Below, one piece after another: positions 10,901 to 21,765 of a DNA stretch of 43,720 nucleotides. The DNA comes from Mnemiopsis leidyi (lineage: Eukaryota; Ctenophora; Tentaculata; Lobata; Bolinopsidae), in contig JH153573.1 of assembly GCA_000226015.1 (NCBI GenBank), forward strand, positions 397,976 to 441,695, in the 5' to 3' direction. Within the stretch, counting starts at the first letter, position 1, and each line of letters starts with the position of its first letter. The notes beneath the pieces are model-generated. The model ran no database searches. It had not been told where the DNA came from and saw nothing but the letters and a program-made list of their open reading frames with translations. The position numbers and the translations under genes were made by a program.

Positions 10901-13900
10901 ATGCTTCAGTCATTAAAAGTGCAGCAGACCATTTTTCAAGTCTTGGATGTGTGGAGCAACTGGCACTGAACTGCTGTAGAACTCCCATATCGAATAATAT
11001 TCCGTTTGTGGTAGGAATACGTGATAACGAACTCCGTAACTTCGTTAGCACTAACAGTTTACACCTGCACGTATAATAGCACTAACACGTGCTGTGTTAG
11101 CACTAACCTGAGTTAGCACTCACATTCTACCACTACAATTCTATAACAAAGTTCAAGACACAGAACTGCAGAGTCCCCGATAATACCCAATAGTTAGCAC
11201 CATTATAAGATCCTGTAACTAATGTCCCGCAACTTTATCGCTCATAATGCCTGCAGCTGTATCGAGTTTCATGCTGTTATCGCCAAAACCTTGATCCGAG
11301 TAGATGCTAATTCGGAACCACATGCCTCATCGCTACCTCACCACTCTCCAGCAGGCCTTAACTAGGCCGGGTGGTGGCGGGAAAACGTTCAAGAAAACGG
11401 GAATTACATTTCTGGAATTCCTGGACGAGATCATCACTTTGAGTCGAAGTCTGACCGATATATCTATTTGAGAATTGTGCTTTGAAGCCGGCCGCTGAGT
11501 GAAATAATAAATACTGATATTATTCACCGTGTATATAAAAAATTGTAGTTATCTTTATTATTAATTTGTAGTTATCTTTATTATTGTAGTTATCTTTATT
11601 ATTGTAGTTATCTTTATTATTAATTTCATAACCTGCTAGGCGTTTGTATAAATTTGAGAAAATGTTTCACATATATTTATGTGACACATCAGAGGAGGAT
11701 TTCCTCTTCTCCCAGGTTAAAACTGACGCGTTGTAAAACTACGCACGTGTAAAACTATAAAGAAAGACATCCCACCTGTACGAGGGAAGCGTTGAAAGTG
11801 CCCTCTTTAAGATGGTATCTGATAGAACTCAGTACAGTTTTGGGCTTGTTATTGACCCGGTACAGTATGAGATAGACCAGCATGTCGAATACGGACAATG
11901 AGGAGGAGGAGTGGAGGAGGGATAACCAGCATTTCTGTATTTTGTTGTGGAATCTCAGCACTTGTTCCAGACATTCCATCGACAGTTCCTCCGCTTCCAT
12001 CCCTTCTCTGTAAAATTAATCATGTAACATGTAAACTTCGTAACACAATAATAAAAAAATGTATGAACACACAGTAACCTACACAGTATACACTACAAAA
12101 ACAAAACCACACAACAACCCCCAATAAACCTACCCAGATTTACAGAGGGACTGAAAGTCGATGTATTGCCGGATACTGGACACACAACAACCTCCAACAA
12201 ACCTACCCAGATTTACAGAGGGACTGAAAGTCGATGTGTTGCCGGATACTGGACACACAACAACCTCCAATAAACCTACCCAGATTTACAGAGGGACTGA
12301 AAGTCGATGTGTTNNNNNNNNNNNNNNNNNNNNNNNNNNNNNNNNNNNNNNNNNNNNNNNNNNNNNNNNNNNNNNNNNNNNNNNNNNNNNNNNNNNNNNN
12401 NNNNNNNNNNNNNNNNNNNNNNNNNNNNNNNNNNNNNNNNNNNNNNNNNNNNNNNNNNNNNNNNNNNNNNNNNNNNNNNNNNNNNNNNNNNNNNNNNNNN
12501 NNNNNNNNNNNNNNNNNNNNNNNNNNNNNNNNNNNNNNNNNNNNNNNNNNNNNNNNNNNNNNNNNNNNNNNNNNNNNNNNNNNNNNNNNNNNNNNNNNNN
12601 NNNNNNNNNNNNNNNNNNNNNNNNNNNNNNNNNNNNNNNNNNNNNNNNNNNNNNNNNNNNNNNNNNNNNNNNNNNNNNNNNNNNNNNNNNNNNNNNNNNN
12701 NNNNNNNNNNNNNNNNNNNNNNNNNNNNNNNNNNNNNNNNNNNNNNNNNNNNNNNNNNNNNNNNNNNNNNNNNNNNNNNNNNNNNNNNNNNNNNNNNNNN
12801 NNNNNNNNNNNNNNNNNNNNNNNNNNNNNNNNNNNNNNNNNNNNNNNNNNNNNNNNNNNNNNNNNNNNNNNNNNNNNNNNNNNNNNNNNNNNNNNNNNNN
12901 NNNNNNNNNNNNNNNNNNNNNNNNNNNNNNNNNNNNNNNNNNNNNNNNNNNNNNNNNNNNNNNNNNNNNNNNNNNNNNNNNNNNNNNNNNNNNNNNNNNN
13001 NNNNNNNNNNNNNNNNNNNNNNNNNNNNNNNNNNNNNTGTTGCCGGATACTGGACACACAACAACCCCCAATAAACCTACCCAGATTTACAGAGGGACTG
13101 AAAGTCGATGTGTTGCCGGATACTGGACACACAACAACCTCCAATAAACCTACCCAGATTTACAGAGGGACTGAAAGTCGATGTGTTGCCGGATACTGGA
13201 CACAGCCTTGTCGGGGGGAGCAGTAGATAGGAGGAAGCGCAGTGCGGCTGGGACAGAGTCTGCAGATAGCGCGCACAATTGTACCTCCACCGCCTCGTGC
13301 ACTTTCTCTATGATTTGTAATTACAATGAAACATCAAGATACTTTACTAATTGCCAAAATTTCTGAATTTTACGGGTTTTATAAACACACTATATTGCCA
13401 TAGTGAGCTGCGTTTGCCGTGTGCTGGGGGTCTTGGACTTTACTCATCCAAATAAAACAGGCTTCGGTTGAATTTTTATTTCATATAGCAACGGTACTCC
13501 TAGCTTTTACACATAGCACATTAAACTTTTTCAATATGGGCTGACAAAGGAGAATTCTTCAGAGTTAATTTCAAATTTCTATACCATGACAGAGCAGCCA
13601 GAAAGTAGAAATAAACGCTACAGTGTACTGACCGAGCATTTTCTGAGAGAGAGAAAGTTCGCTGAGAGTCTCCAAGATACAGGGTACGAGATCCAGGGTA
13701 GCGAAGTGTTCCAGCAGCAGCTCACAAGCTTCCTCGTGCTTCTCGTCCGGCAGTATCTCCGGCAGTCCTGATATCATCTCCTTTTGTACCTGCAACGATA
13801 ATTTATTTTGATAAGTTACCTATTTGGGAACAAAGGTGCAAGTGACATTATTGGAACTGGAACTCAATATTTAGCTTTATCAGAAGTTTTGACTTCATTT

Positions 13901-16183
13901 CGTATCAGATTTTGCAATTTTTACTACGGCTTAAAGATGTTAAAAATGTAGATTTCAAATCTACAAATTTTAGCCTGTAAATAGATTTCCTGCTGAGGAC
14001 TATATTAACAACTAATTATCCGACATTTTCGAGTTTGTAGAAACTTTTTATTTCGACAAGTTAAGTCTTTTTGAGTAATTTTTGTAATTTTACAAAAAGC
14101 AACAAAAAATAAAATAATCGATCCAGAAATTAGTAACTAAAGTCCTGGACAAAAAGTCTCGAAATCATCAATAGACGTTACTCCAAGCATACGTCCATAG
14201 GTCGAAAAACTGAAGAAAAAACACTTAGCAGCTCATACTGCGACTAAGTAATCCTATGTGATATGAAGGTCCGTAAAGCCCTTCAGCCAAGACTTTGAGC
14301 CAGCAGTGGTTGTCATTCTTCCTGAAGGTGAAAGATTTGCAGTCTGCGGTGTCAAAACAGCTCCGGTTGCAGTCCTCGTAGCCGGCTGATCTGAAGTTTA
14401 CCAGATCGGCACCTCTAAAGTCCGTGTCGTCCATAACACAGTTTCTGGGGGACGAGTCGATCTGACGACTACAGTCGATGTTCATGCTGACAAATGCACT
14501 GTCGGGACTTGGTCCTTGAGCCCCTCCCCTCTTATACTTTAGCCAGCAGTAGTTGTCCGACCTTCGAAATGTGATGGACTGGCAACCCTCAGTGATTCGG
14601 CAGTAATTGGCACAGTCATCGAAGTTATTTGAGTTGAAGTTCGTTAGGTCAGCTCCCTTAAAGTCGTAGTTCTCTCTCTTGCAGCTGTTGTCCACTGTTT
14701 TGAGTTGAAGTTGGCTGCACACGTAATTACAATTCTTCACCTTCGTCTCCTCCTTTTCACATCTCCTTATTTTCCTCTTGCTTAGTTTTCCGTTTCCCGA
14801 CTCACAACCGAGGTTTGATTGGTAACCCTCCTCAAGACACTCCGTGTATTTCTTTATCCGCCTCTCACACTTTCTTTTCCCAGCATTAGTCAGCGATAAC
14901 GCAACCAGAAGTACAACGATAAACATAAACACTCTCATGGCTCCAATAGAAAACGAAGGATTGAACAGGCAATATAGCTTGTCTCCAGCTGGCCCGAAAG
15001 TAATCGGGCCATCATGAGGCCAACAGTAAATATAACAACGTGACAGAGTCGGGAAGGACACAAAACATCACGTGAAAAGGCCAGGCTTGTCACGTTTTCT
15101 TGTTGATAGAGAACTTTTAGCATGCAGCAAATGACTACCTTTAGCCTTATCAGATCAGAAACAAATCTGGTGAATAAAATGTCAGTGTAATAGTTATTCA
15201 GTTATTGATAGAGTGATAAGATTTCATCTGGTGAATAAAATATCAGTATAATAGTTATTGATAGAGTGATAAGATTTTATCTGGTGAATAAAATATCAGT
15301 ATAATAGTTATTGAGTTATTGATAGAGTGATACGATTTTATCACAAGACAGACAATATAAGATTTTATCAAAAGACAGGTATCAAAATACAGACATTGTT
15401 TATATTCAATAGTACACTGAACTGTGCCAACCATTCAACGAGGTTTATACAAAGATACAAGTATTTCCATAGAATCTGCAGGGAAGGTACAAAGAATTCC
15501 AACTGTGTTTTACTTAATAACTTCTGATAGACCTGATGGGAAACACGATCATATTAACTACTCTGGCTTGTCAGATTAATTACTGTGGCTGCTTTATAAC
15601 ACGATTAGATTGCGGTGCAGAAAATAAATAATTCTTTATTCAAACAGCAATAAATCAATCTTCATTAATGAACTTTAGAAATCAATATCAGCTGGTGGAA
15701 GCTGGACGTCCAAATGGGTGACCGACAACTTCACCACATGATTGGCAGTTCCCACATCCTTAACAGGGTACCAAATCAATTTGACAGGTCGCCGGATCTG
15801 GTGACCTTCTGAAACGACAACTTCACCACAAGATCAAGTGGCCAACTTCACCAAATGACTGACGTCCAAACGGCGGCAAAAGTCGAAATGAGTTTCTACC
15901 TTTGCGCTAACGCGGTAATAATCACGTAATTATTACCTGGGATTCATCGTTATTGCACCATTTAACTCGAAAAGCGGTTCAAAAATTAAGCGAAACAACT
16001 GAACATCTGTGTAGTAGATACATTAGCAATAGCAATCTAAAATGTTATATTCGTAAAAGAGTGCCCCCCCTCTCGTTAAAGATTATGACATCTCTTACCT
16101 CCTTTTATCATATGTTGTCTGCAAACTTTTGGATTGATGGAAGTATCAACAAATTTCACCGAAATATATGAAATATATACGTA

Positions 16184-16216
<33 letters not shown>

Positions 16217-18438
16217 CGTACCTGTATATTTTCAGAATGAATACGAACGTGTCTGTTCGAAATTATTTCGAGTAAAAAGTACCCTAAAATATCGCATTTC
16301 CTATTCATACAGAGAGAAGTAACATTCAAATCAGAAACAAACACGGAACTTGACTGGTGAAATTAGACACCCGATACGAAGCAGCGTGGTATTTCAAAGC
16401 AGTAGCGACATACTTCAATCCTCGGTCTTTACAAGAAATGGGCTCAGCATATCAGGAAACCCGTTGAACAGTCACATTTTGACAAGCTTGTTTTAGCAAA
16501 ATTCCACGACAATATTATCCGTGATAAAACCATTTGTCAGTGAATATTTGATATTTCAAAGCAGTTCTAAACATCTGCATCATTAGCAACAGCAATGCAC
16601 TAAAGTGCAAATAAAGAAATGATTCGATCGGCGTAGTCGGCGGATGCTTACTAAGCTTTAAAAACAAACGTACAGATATTTTCTTCTGCTTTTCGAAATG
16701 TTTGAAAAAGTGAACTGTGACGAAGCGAAGTGAGGATGTGAGCTTACCGGTAGCGGACACACTGGTAAAACTTCATTTAGTTTGGTGATGATGACGTCAT
16801 ACGAAAGTGAGTTCATCCAGCGGAGTTGGGAGACCGTCAGAGCTGCGATGTTGCACGTGCGATCTTCTGAAACAGAGCCGGATTTTAGTCTCAAATAGAC
16901 AGATGTTGACGAGGACTATGGGTCACGTGACATAGTTTATCCCGCACCAGCCACCAGTGTCAAAGGAGTGTATCCTTGGCTATTATCATTATGACGTCAT
17001 AACATAGCTCTTAAAATACGTCCTAATCTTCCGCTCGACGATCCAACTAGTAATTTATTCAAAGGAGTCGTTAACATCCAGTCAACAAACGCGCGTTTAT
17101 TATGTACGTGCACTCAAATAAACTGTTTGGCGATGGCGCGCAACACTAACGGCCCGAAACGCATGGAGCACTACCATAAAATGTAGGCTGCCATACTTTT
17201 ATGTAGGCAGTTACACAAAGTATCATTTATAGCTTTTGTTTCAAGCTTATAACCATACAGCATTGCATCGTGAAACAGCGTGCTTGTAGACAAAAACGGA
17301 GATATTGATATGAGTAGATACAGTCAGATAAACAAGAGTTATGATATGTACAACTGAAATGTACCTTATCAAACTTCAAACCAAGAAAACAGTAAGGACC
17401 TGTAACTACGGGAAGCTTTTCCAGAAGGAGCTCGGTAAGCTGTTCCGAGATTGTCGGTACACGAAGCAGCACCTTTATCAGAGAATCGCTGTTAAAGTTT
17501 GTCGTGCTGTCTTCTTTTACTAACGGTAACATCGCTACTTTCAGACTGAAATAGTCTGGGTTATTTATAGAAATATTCAGATATTTAACGTGTGTGTGTT
17601 ATTAATGATGTATAAGATTGGTGGTTGTGGTTCCTACACTGATGCGCTATGGCAGGTGAACAAAAGTAAAAACAGTGTAGCGGGTCAACAGAAACTTAAG
17701 TTTTACGTTGAGGAGGTTTATTTTGATGATCATAAAAAACTTTAAGTTAGGACATAGATCTAAAACACGTGCTGTCCTTAAATTAACAAGATTTACATCC
17801 TTAACTTCGACAAGGTTAACTTGGTGCTTACTTTTCTACTACATCGATGTAATCTTGGAGCATTATAAAGAAACTGTCTCTTGCTTGAGTGTCCAGCAGT
17901 TTTACGCTCAATTGTCTGAAAATTATAGCGTGTCACAAAAATCTGGCATAAAAAGAAAAGCATAAAAGCATAGCTCATAGCTGAGCCGTGGAAGGACAAA
18001 GAGGGGTGTATACTTCATTCCAGTGTGGGTATATCACAGTATAAATATCACACATAGATCTGTAAATCCAAGGATTAAGTTTATATATCACACATAGATC
18101 TGTAAATCCAAGGATTAAGTTTATATATCACACATAGATCTGTCAATCCAAGGATTAAGTTTATATATCACACATAGATCTGTCAATCCAAGGATTAAGT
18201 TTATATATCACACATAGATCTGTCAATCCAAGGATTAAGTTTATAATCTAAATTTTCGAGGGGCTAATTAACGAAACGCAAATCACCTGACGATGGTGTC
18301 AATATCAGAGGAGGAACAATGTCGATCTTGTCTCAGTAAGATTCCCACAGGAGACAGAAACTGAGCTAGCTCTGTGTCACGTGGCCTGGTTTTCTTGTTG
18401 CTGCTGCTGATGCTGACGTTACTCTTCTTGCGCTTCAT
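4905..18438 (-). CDS. FANCD2: Fanconi anaemia group D2 protein, complete 13-exon model
   Basis: Minus-strand coding exons: 18438-18287, 17915-17832, 17545-17400, 16866-16748, 13789-13633, 13307-13154, 12007-11776, 9982-9852, 8372-8171, 7987-7796, 7661-7485, 7299-5236 and 5036-4905. They total 3942 bp (1313 residues plus stop; human about 1450), and all phases agree across GT-AG borders. Diagnostic matches to human FANCD2 (from memory) are SDSLIKVLL, TVSQLRWMNS, ISGLPEILPDE, FDMLVYLILY, QQEVVGSLISHIGSG, LRKLGIIGS, ALFYDELAS, FRGFIRELDI, LLKKFLEAFVLKVKA and DAFWVGNLKQRNLKGEEI, then an acidic tail VEEEEEEDGEGEVDD. FANCD2 pairs with FANCI, is monoubiquitinated by FANCL and clamps DNA at stalled forks for interstrand-crosslink repair in the nucleus. 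The C-terminal half is one 2064-bp exon. Oddities: Arg at residue 495 where the vertebrate ubiquitin-acceptor Lys falls by ungapped alignment (Lys at 496), a minisatellite that copies the exon 6 donor, and a nested PAN gene. Confidence 0.93.
7796..7987 (-). other. FANCD2: FANCD2 exon 10, carrying the monoubiquitination-site region
   Basis: The 64-codon exon (residues 460-523) starts after TTTTCCAG and ends at AACAAG/GTAGTG. It contains TRKYLSHSSTKLRKLGIIGS, which corresponds to the human segment ending KYKLIGIIG, where the Lys just before LIGIIG is the acceptor K561. Here the codons 5' of GIIG are AAA CTC CGC AAA CTA (K-L-R-K-L). Anchored on GIIG without gaps, Arg495 (7880-7882) takes the acceptor position and Lys496 (7877-7879) lies one residue later. 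A one-residue deletion would restore Lys to Lys. Confidence 0.85.
8373..9851 (-). other. FANCD2 intron 8, mostly unremarkable
   Basis: This is the intron between exons 8 (9982-9852) and 9 (8372-8171). It contains the CCAGTACGCGAACCA hairpin near 9361-9478 and no other convincing coding sequence. Open frames near 8733-9043 and 9163-9354 lack splice context and protein-like composition. Confidence 0.7.
9361..9478. repeat. Short tandem and inverted repeat cluster with a 15-bp perfect stem
   Basis: Copies of a 12-bp unit (cgaaccagtacg) are followed by its inverse and then by a duplicated ggatactgggtcgggcttctt. CCAGTACGCGAACCA at 9387-9401 (also at 9375-9389) is the exact reverse complement of 9415-9429, leaving a 13-nt loop. 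It lies within a FANCD2 intron. Confidence 0.9.
9983..11775 (-). other. FANCD2 intron 7
   Basis: This intron lies between exons 7 (12007-11776) and 8 (9982-9852). It contains the 23-bp repeat at 11540-11628. Around 10550-10570 and 11040-11120 there are short reiterated words (acaagattaac, gttagcactaac). I see no coding exon here, and the flanking exons join in phase 0 with sequence matching consecutive human residues. Confidence 0.7.
11540..11628. repeat. Tandem repeat of ttgtagttatctttattatt, four copies
   Basis: Four copies of a roughly 20-23 bp AT-rich unit, some with an extra aat, lie in the FANCD2 intron about 150 bp downstream, in transcript sense, of the exon 7 donor. Confidence 0.88.
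12108..13203. repeat. 73-bp minisatellite made of the FANCD2 exon 6 end plus its splice donor
   Basis: A 73-bp unit recurs on both sides of an assembly gap. Copies lie at about 12108-12162 (partial), 12163-12235, 12236-12308, 13038-13109, 13110-13182 and 13183 onward, where the last copy passes into unique exon sequence. Read on the minus strand, each unit contains about 50 nt of coding exon (GTGTCCAGTATCCGG...TGTAAATCTGG) followed by the donor GTAGGT and about 17 nt of intron. The 13154 donor is the one that keeps frame with exon 7 (GG + A = Gly). The units are nearly identical, which suggests recent expansion or homogenisation. Confidence 0.93.
12314..13037. other. Assembly gap (724 N) inside the 73-bp minisatellite
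   Basis: The run of N is flanked on both sides by the same 73-bp repeat, so the gap most likely hides further repeat copies. The true size is unknown. Long open frames across this run are artefacts of the N. Confidence 0.95.
14047..14052 (-). promoter_or_regulatory. Candidate polyadenylation signal AATAAA for the PAN/Apple gene
   Basis: AATAAA on the minus strand lies about 170 bp downstream of the PAN gene stop codon. The spacing is plausible, but the motif is common in AT-rich DNA. Confidence 0.3.
14225..14938 (-). CDS. Secreted protein with two PAN/Apple domains, intronless, nested in a FANCD2 intron
   Basis: A single open frame of 237 residues. The Met at 14938 is chosen because it gives a clear signal peptide (MRVFMFIVVLLVALSLTNAG); an upstream in-frame Met at 15061 would bury it. 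Residues 24-74 are basic and cysteine-rich. Two PAN/Apple-type modules follow at about 86-156 and 167-237. They share the pattern C-x(6)-DF-GADL-NF, then DCxxxC, C-S-TFR, DN-CWLK and a final Cys. PAN/Apple domains bind proteins or carbohydrates outside the cell; the partner here is unknown. The gene lies on the same strand as FANCD2, between its exons 4 and 5, and has its own 5' region with a three-copy tandem repeat. An intronless gene inside an intron could be a retrocopy or simply a short gene. Confidence 0.87.
   Translation of the reverse strand: MRVFMFIVVLLVALSLTNAGKRKCERRIKKYTECLEEGYQSNLGCESGNGKLSKRKIRRCEKEETKVKNCNYVCSQLQLKTVDNSCKRENYDFKGADLTNFNSNNFDDCANYCRITEGCQSITFRRSDNYCWLKYKRGGAQGPSPDSAFVSMNIDCSRQIDSSPRNCVMDDTDFRGADLVNFRSAGYEDCNRSCFDTADCKSFTFRKNDNHCWLKVLAEGLYGPSYHIGLLSRSMSC
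15166..15340. repeat. Three-copy 54-61 bp tandem repeat upstream of the PAN gene
   Basis: Units at about 15166-15226, 15227-15280 and 15281-15340 share tctggtgaataaaatatcag and differ mainly by a 7-bp insertion of the ttgagtt type. They lie about 230-400 bp upstream of the PAN gene start codon. Confidence 0.9.
15341..16747 (-). other. Remainder of FANCD2 intron 4
   Basis: This is intronic sequence upstream of the nested PAN gene. Near 15690-15870 the words cttcaccac and ccaaatg recur (gacaacttcaccacatgattgg, gacaacttcaccacaagatc, caacttcaccaaatgactg), which suggests a decayed repeat. The (TA)n tract at 16187-16217 is the only other notable feature. I see no coding sequence. Confidence 0.5.
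16187..16217. repeat. (TA)n microsatellite
   Basis: About 13 uninterrupted TA dinucleotides lie in the FANCD2 intron. Confidence 0.95.
18041..18243. repeat. 40-bp minisatellite, five copies, in FANCD2 intron 1
   Basis: Five copies of exactly 40 bp (core cacacatagatctg...aatccaaggattaagttta) differ by a single a/c variant; the last three copies share the c. The array begins about 44 bp inside intron 1, counted from the exon 1 donor at 18287. Confidence 0.96.
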
Positions 18439-21400
18439 ACTGGCCCTACTACTGTAGTGTTTATATCATCAGTCAGACTGTAAAACTCTATTTTCAAAGA
18501 TCTGACATGACCATGTAGATTCTAGGACTCTTGTCCGAACACAAACTTCATGAGTGCTTGTTAAAACATGTAACACACATTTAGTCTCGACGTCCATTAG
18601 AGGCCATCTGAACCAGACGCTTGTCCGAATGTGGATGTGAACCGTTAAATTCGAGAAATCCTCAGATTCGCCGGGTGGGAAAGCAAATTTGAGCCTGTAC
18701 AAAGTGTACAAATGCTGAGATCATTTTGTGATTGGGTATATCTGAGAACGCTTACTGCAATTTCGGTGATTTGAGACCTGCAATCCGCTAAACTATAACG
18801 AGCTTTACAGACTCACATCAGTCAATACAATACTGAGTACATAAGACAATGAGAGGTAGTTCAGCCATCGCCTTACGACATGCTCTACATGATACAGAAC
18901 CTTCCTTTGTCATGCAGCACATGAAAGCGAACCATATATACAACCAAAAGTAATTGAGAAACATGAGATTTTTCGGACAACAGTCCGCTTTTTTCAGAAC
19001 ACTGATTCGGACAACAGTCCGTTTCGGACAAGAGTCCGTTTCGGACAACAGTCCGGTTACCTTATGAGATTACCATATGTACTAATATTCAGATGCGAGG
19101 TTAGGGCTATCTGGTGTGCGCCAATAAAATTAAGCGAGATTTGCCTTCAATTTTACAGAGTTGATGTAAGATTAACTCCACTTTATTTATGACATTTCAC
19201 CGAAATTATATGAAGTTATACGATCAATACAAACACCCACCCCACTCGATCGAATAGTGTAGAAATTTTACGGGGCAACAGCAATAGCTGTTTGACGATT
19301 TAGCTGGAACATTATTTACACGATCTATCTATTTTCTATTGCCTCCTACAGTCTTTTTCAAAACTAGTAGCTCACACTACATTTCTCAATTCTACGATTA
19401 GCTTCGGTTTGGTATCAGGTTTTACTTCTAGAGTGGTATGATTGTGTCGCGTTTTCAGGTTTCATTGGCAAATCAACCCAGCTTCTATATTAGCAAAACC
19501 TTTTCTGTGCCGACTTTTGCTACGTCCAGAGCCCAATGTATTGATTAAGAGTCTAGGCTACTGTTTTTGTGGAATCTATTCCGATAACCAAATGATAAGC
19601 AATGCGAACATTTATGCCCATTGTATAATTGTGCCTATGCTGTTCACAGATTTCCTGATCCTGATGCTCAAATTTTGGAATATTTCTCATTAGACTCGTG
19701 AAGACAAATGAAGCAATAGTAAATCATCTGTCTTTACGAGTCTTATTACAAATATTCAGAAATATTCTATTATCAGCCCTAACAACAAGTAATCTAATTA
19801 AAAACTTATGGGTAAAATAGTGTTTGCCCCCAATGCTTGCAATTAAAAGACAAGTAAAACACAGAATTGTAAAACACAGCACCGTTAAAGAAAAATTATT
19901 CTGAATTTAGGTTTGTGAACCGCATTCTGATTTTAAAAAGCAGGATATTCTTAAGATGTTAATATTGAAATTAAACGCTTCTGTCCACATAATCTGTGAT
20001 GTAATCTATAATCTTTGTATCTTGTAACTTAATTTAGTCTAAATGATGATGTAGCGTTGGAGCCAATGATCTCTCGTATCGAGCGTTTTATAAAATAAAT
20101 AATATCTTTAGTATTCAGACCATGTGGGCAGAGGCTGTTCACTCTAGCTTAAAGACTTTGAAATAATTTTCACATCTCTTTTCGAAATTTTAGTCAAACT
20201 CCAAAAATTGTCATAAATAGTAGGTTGAAAGGAACTGTTCACATATTATTGCATAACCTCAACCACCACACCTTAACAAACCAGAGAAAACCTGTTGTCA
20301 AAGGGATTTGTTGTACATCCTGTATCCTTTAATTGATCAAATAATTTATATTTATCATTTACAACCAAATCTACTTACACAGCCCTTCTTCTTAGACTCT
20401 AAAAGTTCGCAATTTTGATAAACAACAAACTCAGCTGATAACAGAGGATTATGTGAACAGTCCCTGGAAGTGAAATTGCATATAATTCAAGAAAAAACTA
20501 CATCAATCTTCATGCAACACTCTTTGAAGGGCAAGATTTGTATTGTCACATTTAACCTTCTTCTAGAAATTTGAGTAAAAAAGTGAAAGTGTGAGGCCTT
20601 TTCACCCACGTATTCATACTTTCATAAATGTCAGACTTGCCAAAGTAACTAATTACGTCTTACAGGAAAGTGCTAGTTAAGAATTCTGGCTTTGCCGTAC
20701 AGTTGCACTGTTTTCAAAGAATTGGGTGAGCTCCATCCGCCAAGGATGTGTATGTAATGATCTTAGAGTATCAATTACGATTAGAACAGAAAAGCATTTT
20801 TTTCACTTACCATGTTGTTTTGTCTAGATCTCATTCTAGTAAGAATGTGACTAATCTTACCCCTTAAAGCTTAACAAATTTTGTTTCTTTAAACTTTCAG
20901 TTAAATATAAAATAACTTAATCGACCAAACTCGAATTACGATTAATATAATAATAACATAATACTATCCGGAAACTACATAATACTAACAAATATATTAA
21001 AATTTTACAAATTATACAAAAAATTGCATAATTCTTTATTAATTCACTCTCAGTTAATGAAATCGAAACTCTGTCGAAATACACACCAAGGTGCAATTGG
21101 CTTTTTTTCTGACAAAATTTGGCAAATTTTCAACATAAAACGTAATTTCGCCTTGAAATAGTTGTAAGTTTTAACACATCGAGTGTCGAAAACATAAGGA
21201 AAACGATAACCTGTCGTGTTATCCAAAACGCGACAATATCTCTCAATATTTGACGTTCATTCATTAAGAATACGTGAAGAATATTACGTAACGGAAAATA
21301 TGGAGCCCGGCTTGAGCTTCAGACTTCAAACGGTATTAAGATAGTAAAGGACAGCTCACACATCATGCAAATTTTAGTGTTCCCTTTCGAAACCCTAAAA

Positions 21401-21765
21401 GTTAAACGGCAAATAGTGTTATTGGCGCATATCTAGGTTATGCCGAGGTCAAAACACTGACTTCACACCAAGACGGTCTTGCTCTCTTAGCATTGTGTTA
21501 GGTCACGTGTGTAAAGCAGTCAGCTATGTTTTCCTTCAAATAAGCACTTTGCTTACTCTATAATTGTTGGATGTAAGATGAAGTGTCTCAGTTGTCTCAT
21601 GTTTAAGTCACGCTGTGTCGCGATATAATGTGATCAATTATCTTAATTTACTTGTGTGGCCTGAGTCATGAGAGACTCTCCTCAAATTATGTACCAGGAC
21701 CTGAAATTCATTCAAAGTGTCGTGTATCTGTTTTGTAGACGAATCTCCATGCTAATACATGCTGT
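18439..21765. other. Intergenic region upstream of FANCD2
   Basis: This lies upstream of the FANCD2 start codon and downstream of the small gene ending at 21766. It should contain the FANCD2 promoter and 5' UTR. The palindromic CGGAC cluster at 18974-19055 is the only structured element I see. An 83-codon open frame at 19442-19693 has no splice context or recognisable motif. The remainder is AT-rich and featureless to me. Confidence 0.6.
18974..19055. repeat. Four palindromic CGGACAACAGTCCG repeats upstream of FANCD2
   Basis: Copies at 18974-18987, 19008-19021, 19025-19038 (with aaga in place of aaca) and 19042-19055 each form a CGGAC/GTCCG inverted repeat with a 4-nt centre. Related half-sites (cttgtccgaa) lie at about 18529 and 18620, closer to the start codon. 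They lie 540-620 bp 5' of the FANCD2 start, so they could be regulatory sites or just a palindromic satellite. Confidence 0.85.

Noticed and set aside
12161..13226. Several 250-330 codon open frames across the run of N
   Set aside because: They exist only because N codons cannot be stops; the real sequence is the 73-bp minisatellite.
19442..19693. 83-codon plus-strand frame with hydrophobic stretches
   Set aside because: There is no signal peptide, splice framework or motif, and the composition fits AT-rich noncoding DNA.
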